From: an uncultured Oscillospiraceae bacterium
Lineage (GTDB): Bacteria > Bacillota > Clostridia > Oscillospirales > Acutalibacteraceae
Direction of reading: 5' to 3'
Assembly: GCA_905198295.1 (NCBI GenBank)
Contig: CAJKBW010000071.1
Location: 1-16,265 of the forward strand
Length of the DNA: 16,265 bases
The notes below the pieces were generated by a model that ran no database searches, had not been told where the DNA came from, and saw only the letters and a program-made list of their open reading frames with translations. Positions 1-8,559 of this stretch are shown here, in pieces. Position 1 is the stretch's first letter, and each line of letters opens with the position of its first letter. The translations under genes and the position numbers were made by a program.

Positions 1-102
1 GCTGGGCGCCGCGCCGCCGGATGAGGCCTCCTTTCCGTCCGAACAGCCGGCCAGCAGGGTCAGCGTCATCAGGATTGCCAAGAGAAGACTGCATTTTTTC
101 AT
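1..102 (-). CDS. Sugar ABC transporter solute-binding lipoprotein, N-terminus only (cut by window edge)
   Basis: The first 34 residues of a minus-strand gene are visible, starting at the ATG at 100-102. They form a classic lipoprotein signal: a positively charged start (MKK), a hydrophobic core, and a lipobox LAGC with the modifiable cysteine at residue 20. A Ser/Gly/Ala-rich linker typical of Gram-positive substrate-binding lipoproteins follows. A strong Shine-Dalgarno (AAAGGAAGG) lies just upstream. The gene sits 27 bp after the second permease pair, which is where a cognate extracellular sugar-binding protein normally lies. The binding domain itself is outside the window, so the function rests on the signal and the position. 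Any other surface lipoprotein is the alternative. Confidence 0.7.
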   Translation of the reverse strand, partial: MKKCSLLLAILMTLTLLAGCSDGKEASSGGAAPS

Positions 103-129
103 AGGTACCTTCCTTTCTGTTTTCTGCGT

Positions 130-1026
130 TTAGTTTGCCTGCCCGGATGTAGTGATGCTCTGCGTGATTTTCTTCTGCCCAAAGATAAAAATAAGGATCA
201 GGGGAACCATTATGATCAGGCACGCCGCGTTGCGTGCAATACCTGTACCTTTATTATCGTAGGTGATACCTACACGTACAGTAATATCCAGAATGCGTGA
301 CGCGAGCAGCGGACGGTCGGTGAAATAGGTATTCGTATAACTGACGTCGGTCCACTGCCAGCAAAACGAGAAAAGGAACACGGTCAGAAAGATATTTTTG
401 GCATTGGGGATCATCACCCGCACAAAGGTGCCGAATGAGCCCAGACCGTCAATGTTGGCCGCGTCCTCAAGCTCCTTGGGAAGCCCGCGGAAGATCACAT
501 AAAACAGATAAATATACAGTCCCTGCTTAAGACCCAGACCGCCGATGGACATCATAAACTGCGGAATAAACGAGTTCGTGAGGCTCACGCTCAGCGGCCC
601 GACGCCGAAGTCCACAAAACGCAGGTACTGAGCCATCGAATAGGTCTGCGGCGGCACCAGCATGATGATGAAGATCAACGCAAAAAACACGCCGCGCCCT
701 TTGAACTTCACCCGCGCCAGGCCGTAGCCCACCATGGAGGAGGATATCAGCTGGAGTATGCCGGTAATCAGTGAGACCAGCAGCGTCGGCCAGATGCCGC
801 TGCCTATATCCAGCGTATCCCATGCAATCTGCCAGTAATAAGCGGAAAAATGCTTCGGGACGAGCGAAACAGACGAATCCATCAGATCCTCTGGCGCCAT
901 GCAGGCCATAAGAGTTTTGACCACAAACGGCTGCAGAATAATGAACGACAGGCCGATAAGCAGCACCGTACGGAAAATTTTCCACAGCAGCAAACTGTAT
1001 TTGGTCAGCGTGCGTTTTCTGTCCAT
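130..1026 (-). CDS. Carbohydrate ABC transporter permease, MalG-type (second importer)
   Basis: Inner-membrane permease of the MalG/LacG (CUT1) family, 298 aa, about six membrane segments. The first spans roughly residues 19-40. The cytoplasmic ATPase-docking loop is clear: DAANIDG at 188-194, followed by the conserved IP at 206-207. The C-terminal ITQSITTSG tail is a family hallmark. It starts at ATG 1026, behind an almost perfect ribosome binding site that contains the stop codon of the preceding permease, so the two are probably translationally coupled. It should pair with the MalF-type protein at 1034-1948 and receive substrate from the lipoprotein encoded next. The family assignment is secure; the substrate is unknown. 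No ATPase gene is nearby, so a shared MsmK/UgpC-type ATPase is inferred. Confidence 0.93.
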   Translation of the reverse strand: MDRKRTLTKYSLLLWKIFRTVLLIGLSFIILQPFVVKTLMACMAPEDLMDSSVSLVPKHFSAYYWQIAWDTLDIGSGIWPTLLVSLITGILQLISSSMVGYGLARVKFKGRGVFFALIFIIMLVPPQTYSMAQYLRFVDFGVGPLSVSLTNSFIPQFMMSIGGLGLKQGLYIYLFYVIFRGLPKELEDAANIDGLGSFGTFVRVMIPNAKNIFLTVFLFSFCWQWTDVSYTNTYFTDRPLLASRILDITVRVGITYDNKGTGIARNAACLIIMVPLILIFIFGQKKITQSITTSGQAN

Positions 1027-1031
1027 CCGCC

Positions 1032-1043
1032 GGTCACCTCCTT
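1032..1043 (-). promoter_or_regulatory. Ribosome binding site overlapping the upstream stop codon
   Basis: On the minus strand this reads AAGGAGGTGACC, a near-complete complement of the 16S 3' end. It lies about 10 nt (measured from AGGAGG) before the ATG at 1026. The TGA within it (1034-1036) is the stop codon of the MalF-type permease, so termination of one subunit occurs on the initiation site of its partner. Confidence 0.85.
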
Positions 1044-1948
1044 CCCCTGCGTTCGGCGGTCAGCAGCCGGATCACCAGGGCTACCGCTCCCACCAACAGC
1101 GCAATGCAGCAGAAGTACAGCAGAGACATGGTGATGCCGTAGCCATACTGCGAGGAGGTCTGCTCCTGCAGATAGGAATCCAGCGAACTGCCCGCCTTGG
1201 TGAAGGTGTCGATGGCCGTATAGATCAGGCAGATGACGATCGCCGGCACAATTGCCGGAAAAGTGATTTTCCAGAAGCTCTGCCAGCCGTCGCAGCCCTC
1301 CACCCGCGCTGCTTCATACAGTGACGAAGGCACCTCCTGAAGGGTGGCCAGGAAAATAAAGATCTGGATACCCGAGGAAATGACCACGCTGTAAATCCCG
1401 TTCGCCGCGCCGACCACGATATCCGTCAGTGTCTCTCCAAAGCCGATGGAAGAAAGCATGGCGGTGATGTTGCCCAGCAGGTCCTGCCCGCCCGCGAGTG
1501 CGCCGGTATCACTGGTGCCGATGGCGGTGCCGGCAGATTCCAGCGTGCTTTCGGCCGAAAGCAGAATGCCGGTGGCGAGAATAACCGGCAGGAAGAAAAT
1601 GGTGCGGACCACCACTCTGCCGCGGAATTTCTGGTTGAGCACCACCGCGATAAACAGGCTGAAAATGACGATGACCGGAATCTGGGTGACGAGACTGCCG
1701 ACCGTCTCCACCAGATAGGTCTTAAACCGGATATCCGCCGTGAAGGCCCGTATGTAGTTTGCCGCACCGATATATTCGAGCCGCAGACTGCCGGTGCCCA
1801 GCTCGATGTCAAACAGCGTGAATCGCACGGTGGAGATCATATTCGGGATAAACAGCACCAGCAGGCCGAACAGCAGCGGCGCCATATACACATAGCCCAT
1901 ACGGGCTTTCCGCTTTTCCAGCGAATAGTGCTTTTTCGACTTAGCCAC
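1034..1948 (-). CDS. Sugar ABC transporter permease, MalF-type (second importer)
   Basis: Membrane permease of the MalF/UgpA (CUT1) family, 304 aa. The N-terminal YMAPLLFGLLVLFIP segment (21-35) is typical of the family. The ATPase-coupling loop is EAARVEG at 212-218 with the conserved FP at 230-231. Between the segment near 117-130 and the one near 186-203 is a longer than usual Gly/Ser/Thr-rich stretch (about 131-180). It probably forms an extra extracellular loop. The start is GTG at 1948, with GGAAGG 9 nt upstream. It is followed by its MalG-type partner after 7 bp and preceded by the DUF5696-like gene at 26 bp. Substrate cannot be read from the sequence. Confidence 0.92.
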   Translation of the reverse strand: MAKSKKHYSLEKRKARMGYVYMAPLLFGLLVLFIPNMISTVRFTLFDIELGTGSLRLEYIGAANYIRAFTADIRFKTYLVETVGSLVTQIPVIVIFSLFIAVVLNQKFRGRVVVRTIFFLPVILATGILLSAESTLESAGTAIGTSDTGALAGGQDLLGNITAMLSSIGFGETLTDIVVGAANGIYSVVISSGIQIFIFLATLQEVPSSLYEAARVEGCDGWQSFWKITFPAIVPAIVICLIYTAIDTFTKAGSSLDSYLQEQTSSQYGYGITMSLLYFCCIALLVGAVALVIRLLTAERRGRR

Positions 1949-1974
1949 GATATGCTTCCTTCCTTTCTCCGCCG

Positions 1975-4542
1975 CTATCCGATGACGGTATAGGCACCGC
2001 GCGCGAGCGTCAGGCCGTCCCCCGTGTAATCCGCTGCGGACAGGTTCGCCGTCACGGTCACGCCGTTGTCGTAAACCACCTGCAGAATCCCCGAATCCAG
2101 ATAGTCTGCCGAACGGATCCCACTGCCGGCCGTCTGCCGAAACACCGCATTATAAGCCGCGTAATCCGCGATCAGCCGGTCGATGGTATGGCTGGTATGC
2201 AGAGAATAATATTCCTCCCCCAGTCCCGCTTTCTGCAGCAGCGCATCATCGCGGGTGATAAACAGGTAATACTGCCCCGCGCCAACCGCTGCCGAAGCCG
2301 CCAGATCCCGCGCATAATCGCTTGAGAGGTTGAGTGCGCTGCCCGCAAAGCTGCATCTGCCCTTGAGAATCATTGCATACAGGGGATGGTCCCTGGTTTC
2401 GCACAGATACCCGGAGCTGTACAGCGGGACGTTGACCATATCGCCGGCATACGGCAGCATATAATCCGCCCCGCGGTCAAGCATAAGGCTGCCGGACGCC
2501 TCGGCGAGCGCCGTCATGGACTGCTGCATCATGCGCACGGTCATGTTGCGGTCGTAAAAGCTCTTTTTGCTGTAATCTGCCGGCAGAATCGAACCGGCAT
2601 CGCTCCAGGAAAAGCCCACCCCGTCAAACAGGTCATCCTGTTCATAGCATTCGATCAGCCGCTGCGCTGTATCCAGATAAACACCGGGGCTGACCACATA
2701 GGCTTCGTCGCTTTCCTGGTATTTCAGGGATACCAGATCATAAGCATGCGTGGCGGCCATTGTGTCGTTAAGACGGCGGGCGGTGAAGGTGTTCACCGGG
2801 TAGGCATCAAACACCCGCTCCCGGTAGACCAGCGCAATCGGCAGATCAATTATCAGCCGGCCGCCGGCCGCTGCCAGCGTCTCCTTAAGCGCCTGAAAAT
2901 CCTCACGGGTGCCCAGCTTTTTATCCCACTTCAGATCGGTCACAGCGCTGTTCTGTACCCCGCTGCCCGCCAAACCCGACAGCCGCACCCGCAGGTTGGT
3001 GATCCCGGCCTCCTGCAGCCTGACGACCACCTCCCGGATCTCGCTGAGGGTGGACAGTGTTTCCCGCTTTTCATAGGGCATGCCGAGCAGACTCTTGTTC
3101 ACTCGCGCCGAACATAGAAAATCCAAATATACCGGGGCATCGGCCTCCTCGGCGTGCGCATCGCCGAGCGTCTCACGATATACCGCAGCGATTTCATCGC
3201 TGTCGAAGGTATCCCGCAGAAACACGTAGTTGATCTCCGGATTCTCGGTTAGCCATCGGCGGGCATACATGTAATCAACCGGCAGACCCCGATCGGCACC
3301 GATGGTGCTTTCCTCGTTGTCGCAGACAGTAAAGCCCGCGTAAATGTTGCTGACCACGTTCACGTTGTTTTTCACGCGCGCGGTCAGCTCACAGGAGGCC
3401 CGCGCCCCGCTCACCAGCGCAGCATAACCGGATGCTTTCCCGTCCGCATAGCCGAACAACGGAAGATGCGCGAGCTGGGTCAGCTGGGCCTGCTGCTCAT
3501 CCGGTATCGCGGGATTCGGCGCATACAGGCTTTGGATATAGTCGGAGGCGATCGCTGCATCCAGATCGATGCGCGCGCCGGAGCCGTCCGGCACCAGGAA
3601 ATACCCCTCATTCTGTTCCGCAGCGCCGAAAAACTCCAGCAGATATATCTCGACCAGCTGATCGGATTCGTTGGAGGTTTCCACCCGGTCCATCAGCACT
3701 CTGGCAGACAGGCCGGTCTCGGTCAGTTCCAGCTCCAGCGGGATCACAAAACCCGCCGGCATCAGCCCGCTGCTTTCCACCTCAAGATCGGCAGTATCGC
3801 TTTCATATTCCTCGGCGGTGTAGCCCGCCTTCTGCATCAGCGATGCCACGCTCTTGACAGTCACCATATCGTAGGACGACGTGTAAATATACAGCGCCTG
3901 ATGCTCGAGTGCAGGATAATCCTTCAGCTTATCCGCAAAATCATCGCCCTTGTTCTCCGGCGAATACAGCGCATAGTGCTTGGCAAGCTGTCGGTTCTGC
4001 GAGCCGTTCAGATTTGCCTTGATCCGCTGCTCAAACACCTCCTCGGTGAACACCATCGGCAGGAAAATGCTCTCCGGGTCAAAGCCCATCGTGTAATACA
4101 CCCGCAGCACATTGTCCTGGCGGACGATCCGGTAGGTGCCGCTCTGCACACTGTCCACATAGGCGGACATGTATTTGATTTCATCCTTTTCGGTATGATA
4201 CTGCAGCGCCACGTTGGACTTGAGCCGAATGCCGTCCTCAGTGGTGACGGGATTCAGTTCCTCCTCGGGATAAGAGCTGAATCGCTGCCCGGTGGCGGCG
4301 TCCGCCACCGTAAAATGGGTGGTCGCCGTATCCATCGTCAGCGTCATGCTGCCGTTGGTAAGGGTTACTTCCTCCTGCGTAACCGTCTCCCAGTCGCTGT
4401 CGTCCGCTGAACGGAACTCTTCCGTATAAGCATCGGCAAACGCCTGCCGGTAAGGATAGCCGAAACGGTATTCCGACAGGAAGGCCCCGACGGCAACCAA
4501 GGCAACCGCGGCGCAGGCTATGATGGCTATCAGCCGTTTCAA
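1975..4542 (-). CDS. DUF5696-like membrane-anchored protein, possible glycosidase fold
   Basis: About 855 aa. It has one N-terminal hydrophobic segment (about residues 4-22) with no lipobox, so it is likely a signal anchor placing the rest outside the membrane. Residues 60-300 are beta-rich. Residues 470-800 alternate strands and helices in a pattern suggesting a TIM barrel (for example RLIIDLPIALVYRERV and DGVGFSWSD). The last 35 residues look like a terminal beta-sandwich strand pair, as in many glycoside hydrolases (YDNGVTVTANLS). From memory this matches the DUF5696 family, often found beside sugar importers and Yip1 proteins; its biochemical function is not established to my knowledge. 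The TTG at 4540-4542 is preferred over the GTG at 4549-4551 because the GTG lies inside the ribosome binding site. The gene lies 15 bp after the Yip1 protein's stop. Confidence 0.72.
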   Translation of the reverse strand: MKRLIAIIACAAVALVAVGAFLSEYRFGYPYRQAFADAYTEEFRSADDSDWETVTQEEVTLTNGSMTLTMDTATTHFTVADAATGQRFSSYPEEELNPVTTEDGIRLKSNVALQYHTEKDEIKYMSAYVDSVQSGTYRIVRQDNVLRVYYTMGFDPESIFLPMVFTEEVFEQRIKANLNGSQNRQLAKHYALYSPENKGDDFADKLKDYPALEHQALYIYTSSYDMVTVKSVASLMQKAGYTAEEYESDTADLEVESSGLMPAGFVIPLELELTETGLSARVLMDRVETSNESDQLVEIYLLEFFGAAEQNEGYFLVPDGSGARIDLDAAIASDYIQSLYAPNPAIPDEQQAQLTQLAHLPLFGYADGKASGYAALVSGARASCELTARVKNNVNVVSNIYAGFTVCDNEESTIGADRGLPVDYMYARRWLTENPEINYVFLRDTFDSDEIAAVYRETLGDAHAEEADAPVYLDFLCSARVNKSLLGMPYEKRETLSTLSEIREVVVRLQEAGITNLRVRLSGLAGSGVQNSAVTDLKWDKKLGTREDFQALKETLAAAGGRLIIDLPIALVYRERVFDAYPVNTFTARRLNDTMAATHAYDLVSLKYQESDEAYVVSPGVYLDTAQRLIECYEQDDLFDGVGFSWSDAGSILPADYSKKSFYDRNMTVRMMQQSMTALAEASGSLMLDRGADYMLPYAGDMVNVPLYSSGYLCETRDHPLYAMILKGRCSFAGSALNLSSDYARDLAASAAVGAGQYYLFITRDDALLQKAGLGEEYYSLHTSHTIDRLIADYAAYNAVFRQTAGSGIRSADYLDSGILQVVYDNGVTVTANLSAADYTGDGLTLARGAYTVIG

Positions 4543-4545
4543 ATC

Positions 4546-4554
4546 GATCACCTC
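4546..4554 (-). promoter_or_regulatory. Ribosome binding site that decides the DUF5696 gene start
   Basis: The minus strand reads GAGGTGATC, matching the anti-Shine-Dalgarno tail of 16S rRNA. The core GAGG lies 8 nt before TTG 4542. An alternative in-frame GTG (4549-4551) is part of this element and has no other site behind it, so TTG is the better start. The protein then begins MKRLIAII. Confidence 0.7.
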
Positions 4555-4557
4555 GTT

Positions 4558-6666
4558 TTAATACAGACGGAATGCCAGCTCCTGATAAATCCGGGAAATA
4601 AACACCCAGCACTGCTGAATCAGGTTGATGAACAGGAAGCCAAGGAAAATCACCAGAAGAATACCGACCACCGTCAGCACCAGTGAAAGCACCGCCTTGC
4701 GCAGCGAATAGTCGTGGGTGACCATCATGCCGAAGAACAGCAGCAGCGCCACCCAGATGACCACAATCGCGGACAGCACCCCATAGAAATCCGCCTCGTT
4801 CACCGAGAGGAAGTAGGACAGGAACATCATCAACGGGAAGGCAAGGATATACGGCACCAGTGCATACGCGGAAGAAACGAAAATGTCCGCGAGTGTGCCT
4901 TCGCCGTCCATCAGTGTAGTAAAGCACCAGTTGGCGATGCACCACAGGGCAAAGAGAACCACCACCGTGATCACATCTAGGAACACGCTCTTCTCACCAA
5001 GCGGATCGCTGTTGAACAGATAGCCGGTAAACTGCCGCTGGATCGCATAGCACAGCAGGAAAGCAGCAAACAGGATACCACCCGCCCGGACCGACCCGCG
5101 TTTTTCCCGCTTGAGATCCCAGAAGCCGTCGAAAGGATGGAAAATCACATGGGTACCGTACCGCAGCTCCTGCACCAGCGGGTTTGGTGCACCCGCCGCA
5201 GCCGTCCGCCGCTTCTTCACCAGCAGCCGCACCGTTACAATCACTGCCGCCAGCACAGCGGCGGCGCCGAGCAGCCAGAGGATATTCTGCCGTATCCAGT
5301 TGTCGCGGCGGTATTCAAAGATATCCGAATAATACCGCTTTTCCCCGATCTTCATCAGCGACGCGGCATCCTCGTAGTTTCCCAGCTGAATATGGATGCG
5401 CGCAATCGCGATGCGGGCATAGTCATAGTTGCTACACTGGCTGAGCACATCCTCCCACAGCGTCAGCGACCGTTCGTATTCGCCGTCGTTCATGGTCTGC
5501 ACCGCTTCATCCACCGTCCGGGTAAACGCGGTTGGTGCGAGAATCGTGACGTTGTTTTTCGACCGGTCGGTGACCACCAGACTGCCGCCGATCTGTTCAA
5601 TGGCCGACGGCGCATAGAACGAGCCTTTTACTGAGCCGATAAAGCCGGTAACATGCAGCAGGTTCGCCTGATCGTCATAGACAAAGATGCGGCCGTTGCG
5701 GCTGTCGAGCGCGATATAGCCACCGTTTTCCGTAGCGACGATATCGGTCATCAGAGACTGCATTTGGTTGCCGTCGGGATCGGTATAGCTTGCGTCGCCA
5801 TCCGGTTCATACTCACCTTTGAGCACATTGGTGCCCTGACTGTTGAGCCGCGCGATGGAGGGCACATTGGTGGACTGGGAGGTGGTATAGATGAATCCCC
5901 GGCTGTCCACATAAACCGAGTTGTATTCGGTGGGAACAAATTTATCCAGCTGCTTTTTCTCTTCATCTGTAGCAAAGAACCGCTGGATACGCTCGAGGAT
6001 GCTTACATCCACCCGCGGCGCGCCGACAAAGTTCATGAAGCGGCCGTCGCTGCCGAGCTGGATCAATCCCTGATTGATCCCCTCCGCCACCACATACACA
6101 CGGCCGTCATAGCTGACGGAAATTTTTTTCGGGCGATAGGTATAGTCCTCCTCCAGCACCGAAATTTCCGGCCGGTTAAGCACCCGGACCACGGCATCGG
6201 TTGTCTCGTCAATTACCACAATCCTGCCGTTGCCGTAGTCGGCCACGTATACAAAACCGTCCGCCGCTGACACGCACGACGGCTGGTTAAAGGTAAGGAT
6301 TTCCCCTTCAAAAGCCATCTCCCTGTATTCGGTGACCGGCCGGAATTGTGCATCCAGCACCACGATCCGGTTATTGCCGGTATCGGTCAGGTAGATCCGG
6401 TCCTCCAGATTGTAATAAATATCCGACAGATCCTTGAAGCTGCCTACCCCCAGCGCGTCGCCGTCGAGCACACGCTGCTGCGTATAGGCGGCCGGCACCG
6501 CAACCGGTTCATAGTAATAATAGCGGTAAATATAAGACATCGCGCCGTTGTTGACCGCGTCACCGTTGAACGCCAGCGCCGAAAAGCCGGCTGAAAGCAT
6601 CAGAAGCACAACCAGCACGGCAGCGGCGAATTTTCCGGGTCGCCGCCGTTTAAAAGGACTGCTCAC
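4558..6666 (-). CDS. NHL-type beta-propeller / TPR / Yip1-domain membrane protein
   Basis: A 702-aa multidomain membrane protein. An N-terminal signal anchor (about 12-33) is followed by six NHL-like propeller repeats (about 82-105, 131-153, 181-210, 250-275, 308-331, 355-376) with motifs such as IYLTDTGNNRIVVLD and VYVADYGNGRIVVID. TPR-like helices lie near 385-445 and a transmembrane helix at about 461-483. A C-terminal Yip1-family domain (about 508-700) has the signature HPFDGFWDLKREKRGS and about five membrane segments. The propeller should face outside and may bind glycan or the partner proteins; the role of bacterial Yip1 domains is unknown. GTG start at 6664-6666 with GGGAGGAA 5-7 nt upstream. 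Downstream is the DUF5696-like gene, whose ribosome binding site starts within a few bases of this stop. Confidence 0.85.
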   Translation of the reverse strand: MSSPFKRRRPGKFAAAVLVVLLMLSAGFSALAFNGDAVNNGAMSYIYRYYYYEPVAVPAAYTQQRVLDGDALGVGSFKDLSDIYYNLEDRIYLTDTGNNRIVVLDAQFRPVTEYREMAFEGEILTFNQPSCVSAADGFVYVADYGNGRIVVIDETTDAVVRVLNRPEISVLEEDYTYRPKKISVSYDGRVYVVAEGINQGLIQLGSDGRFMNFVGAPRVDVSILERIQRFFATDEEKKQLDKFVPTEYNSVYVDSRGFIYTTSQSTNVPSIARLNSQGTNVLKGEYEPDGDASYTDPDGNQMQSLMTDIVATENGGYIALDSRNGRIFVYDDQANLLHVTGFIGSVKGSFYAPSAIEQIGGSLVVTDRSKNNVTILAPTAFTRTVDEAVQTMNDGEYERSLTLWEDVLSQCSNYDYARIAIARIHIQLGNYEDAASLMKIGEKRYYSDIFEYRRDNWIRQNILWLLGAAAVLAAVIVTVRLLVKKRRTAAAGAPNPLVQELRYGTHVIFHPFDGFWDLKREKRGSVRAGGILFAAFLLCYAIQRQFTGYLFNSDPLGEKSVFLDVITVVVLFALWCIANWCFTTLMDGEGTLADIFVSSAYALVPYILAFPLMMFLSYFLSVNEADFYGVLSAIVVIWVALLLFFGMMVTHDYSLRKAVLSLVLTVVGILLVIFLGFLFINLIQQCWVFISRIYQELAFRLY

Positions 6667-6729
6667 GCGTATTCCTCCCGTCCGTTTGATCAGGCGGCGG
6701 GGCAGCCTGCCTCGCCTCGGATAATCCGT

Positions 6730-7620
6730 CTACTCCTTCATGCCTGACGTTGACATGGTTTCGATGATGTTGCTCTGGGTGATGATGAAGATGGTCACCG
6801 GCACGAGCAGCATAAGCACCGAGACGGCGGCACTGACCCCCGCCCGGGCAAGACCGGAGGCGGTGATCTGGCTGAGCGCATACGCGAGCGTCTTTTTCTG
6901 CTCGTCAAATATGAAGTTGGTGGTGCCCACGTTCCAGAGGTTCTGCACCGACAGGAGAATCAGGGTGAGCCAGGCCGGGCGTACATTCGGCATCACGATT
7001 TTCCAGAAGGTATTCCACTGGCCGGCGCCGTCGATACGCGCCGCCTCGAGCAGGGAATCCGGGATCTGCTCCATGAACTGCTTCATCAGATACAGACCAA
7101 GGGAGGAAGACACCGCCGGCAGGATCAGCGACCAGGAGGTGTTGATCAGCCCGAGCTTGGACATAGTGAGATAGTTCGGAATGGCCGTGACATTGGCGTT
7201 GAACATCAGGGTGGCGACAATCAGCCCGAACAGCAGGCGGCTGCCGGGAAACCGGCGCTTGGCCAGCGGATAGGCACACATCGACGCAAAAATCAGATGC
7301 CCGAAGGTGCCCGCCGCTGTAATCATCACGGTATTGGCAAAGTAGCGCAGAAACGGCACCCAGGACGACGACAGGATGTTCAGGATATCCGCATAGTTCT
7401 GCAGAGTGAAGGAGCGCGGGATCAGCGTGGGCGGAAACCGCCACAACTCATCGAGCGGCTTGAAGGAGTTGCCGATGATCAGCACGAAGGGAATCGCCAT
7501 AAATACACTCAGAATCAGCGTGATGACCAGCACCGGCGCGCTGGAGCGATGCCTTCCGCTGGTACCTTTTTTACGCCGCAGCCTTTTTTCCGCATCGGCG
7601 GTATGCCGGACAAGTTCCAA
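6730..7620 (-). CDS. Carbohydrate ABC transporter permease, MalG-type (first importer)
   Basis: Membrane permease of the MalG/LacG family, 296 aa, about six membrane segments, the first at roughly 29-50. It carries the typical NSFKPLDELW stretch after the first helix (51-60). The ATPase-docking loop EAARIDGAG is at 192-200, with MP at 210-211. The C-terminal IIETMSTSGMKE is characteristic. The start is TTG at 7618-7620, supported by AAAGGGGG about 8 nt upstream and by the lack of another usable start before Met41. It follows the MalF-type partner by 23 bp. A 63-bp gap, the widest in the operon, separates it from the Yip1 protein gene. Substrate unknown. Confidence 0.94.
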   Translation of the reverse strand: MELVRHTADAEKRLRRKKGTSGRHRSSAPVLVITLILSVFMAIPFVLIIGNSFKPLDELWRFPPTLIPRSFTLQNYADILNILSSSWVPFLRYFANTVMITAAGTFGHLIFASMCAYPLAKRRFPGSRLLFGLIVATLMFNANVTAIPNYLTMSKLGLINTSWSLILPAVSSSLGLYLMKQFMEQIPDSLLEAARIDGAGQWNTFWKIVMPNVRPAWLTLILLSVQNLWNVGTTNFIFDEQKKTLAYALSQITASGLARAGVSAAVSVLMLLVPVTIFIITQSNIIETMSTSGMKE

Positions 7621-7643
7621 ACCGATGTCCCCCTTTCCGCCGG

Positions 7644-8546
7644 TTACCGGCCCAATTTGCCGATCAGCTTCTGCACCAGCTTATTGGTGAAGAACATGAT
7701 CAGGAACAAAACCGTTGCAATCGCCGACGCATAGCCCATCTCGAACCGGATATTGCCATAATCCTGCAGATGATGGGTCATGGTGTGCAGCGCATAGTTG
7801 GTACTCGGGAAGCCATAAATGCCGGAGATGATGTCACCCACGCCGAACGAGGAGGTGATGCTCATCACCGCACCGAACATCAGCTGCGGCCGCATGGACG
7901 GCAGTGTAATGAACCACAGCTCCTGCACGCGGTTGCGGATGCCGTCGATCGCCCCCGCCTCATACAGGGTTTTATCCACATTCATAAAACCGGCGATAAA
8001 GGACAGGAAGCTGGTGCCCAGGCTCATCCACAGGATCATCGCAATCGCGCCGCCGAGCATATACTTGGTGTCCTGCAGCCACAGGATCGGCGTCTGAATG
8101 AACCCCATCGACATCAGGAACCCGTTGAGCAGTCCGTGGGAATCGTTGCTCAGAATCAGCTGCCAGATCAGGTAGACGCTTCCAGACATGCTCGGCGCGT
8201 AAAACAGCAGCGTAAAAAACGCGCGCAGCTTTGGGTTGAACTGGCTGATCAGCCAGGCGAGCATATAGGACAGCAGAAAACCGATCGGTCCCGTGATAAC
8301 CGAAATGAGCAGGGTGTTTTTCACCGCCGTCAGAAACAGCTTGTCGTCCAGAAACAACCGCAGATAGTTGGAAATTCCGTTGAACACCGGCGTCTCAAGC
8401 ACGTTGAAGTAGGTCAGGCTCAGCCCCATCGACATCACGACCGGCACAATGGAAAACACGGTGAAAAGAATGGTGTACGGCGCCACAAACGCATAGTCCG
8501 CTCCATATCGGCGGAAAAAACGCCGTAGCCGGCTTTTCTCCTTCAT
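7644..8546 (-). CDS. Sugar ABC transporter permease, MalF-type (first importer)
   Basis: Membrane permease of the MalF/UgpA family, 300 aa from the ATG at 8544-8546. That start is chosen because GGGGAGG (8553-8559) lies 6 nt upstream and the protein then begins MKEKSRLRRF, a usual permease N-terminus. A longer reading to 8642 would overlap the solute-binding protein gene and add an implausible Arg/Ser-rich stretch. First membrane helix about 19-41. The ATPase-docking loop is EAGAIDG at 196-202, with LP at 215-216; glycine replaces the usual second alanine of EAA, a tolerated variation. It lies 13 bp after the solute-binding protein gene and 23 bp before its MalG-type partner. Confidence 0.93.
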   Translation of the reverse strand: MKEKSRLRRFFRRYGADYAFVAPYTILFTVFSIVPVVMSMGLSLTYFNVLETPVFNGISNYLRLFLDDKLFLTAVKNTLLISVITGPIGFLLSYMLAWLISQFNPKLRAFFTLLFYAPSMSGSVYLIWQLILSNDSHGLLNGFLMSMGFIQTPILWLQDTKYMLGGAIAMILWMSLGTSFLSFIAGFMNVDKTLYEAGAIDGIRNRVQELWFITLPSMRPQLMFGAVMSITSSFGVGDIISGIYGFPSTNYALHTMTHHLQDYGNIRFEMGYASAIATVLFLIMFFTNKLVQKLIGKLGR

Positions 8547-8559
8547 GGCGATCCTCCCC

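Noticed and set aside
3466..4410. Long plus-strand open frame (314 residues) opposite the DUF5696 gene
   Set aside because: It is rich in His, Arg and Gln, has no recognisable domain, and lies opposite a convincing gene in the operon. It is a shadow of GC-biased coding sequence.
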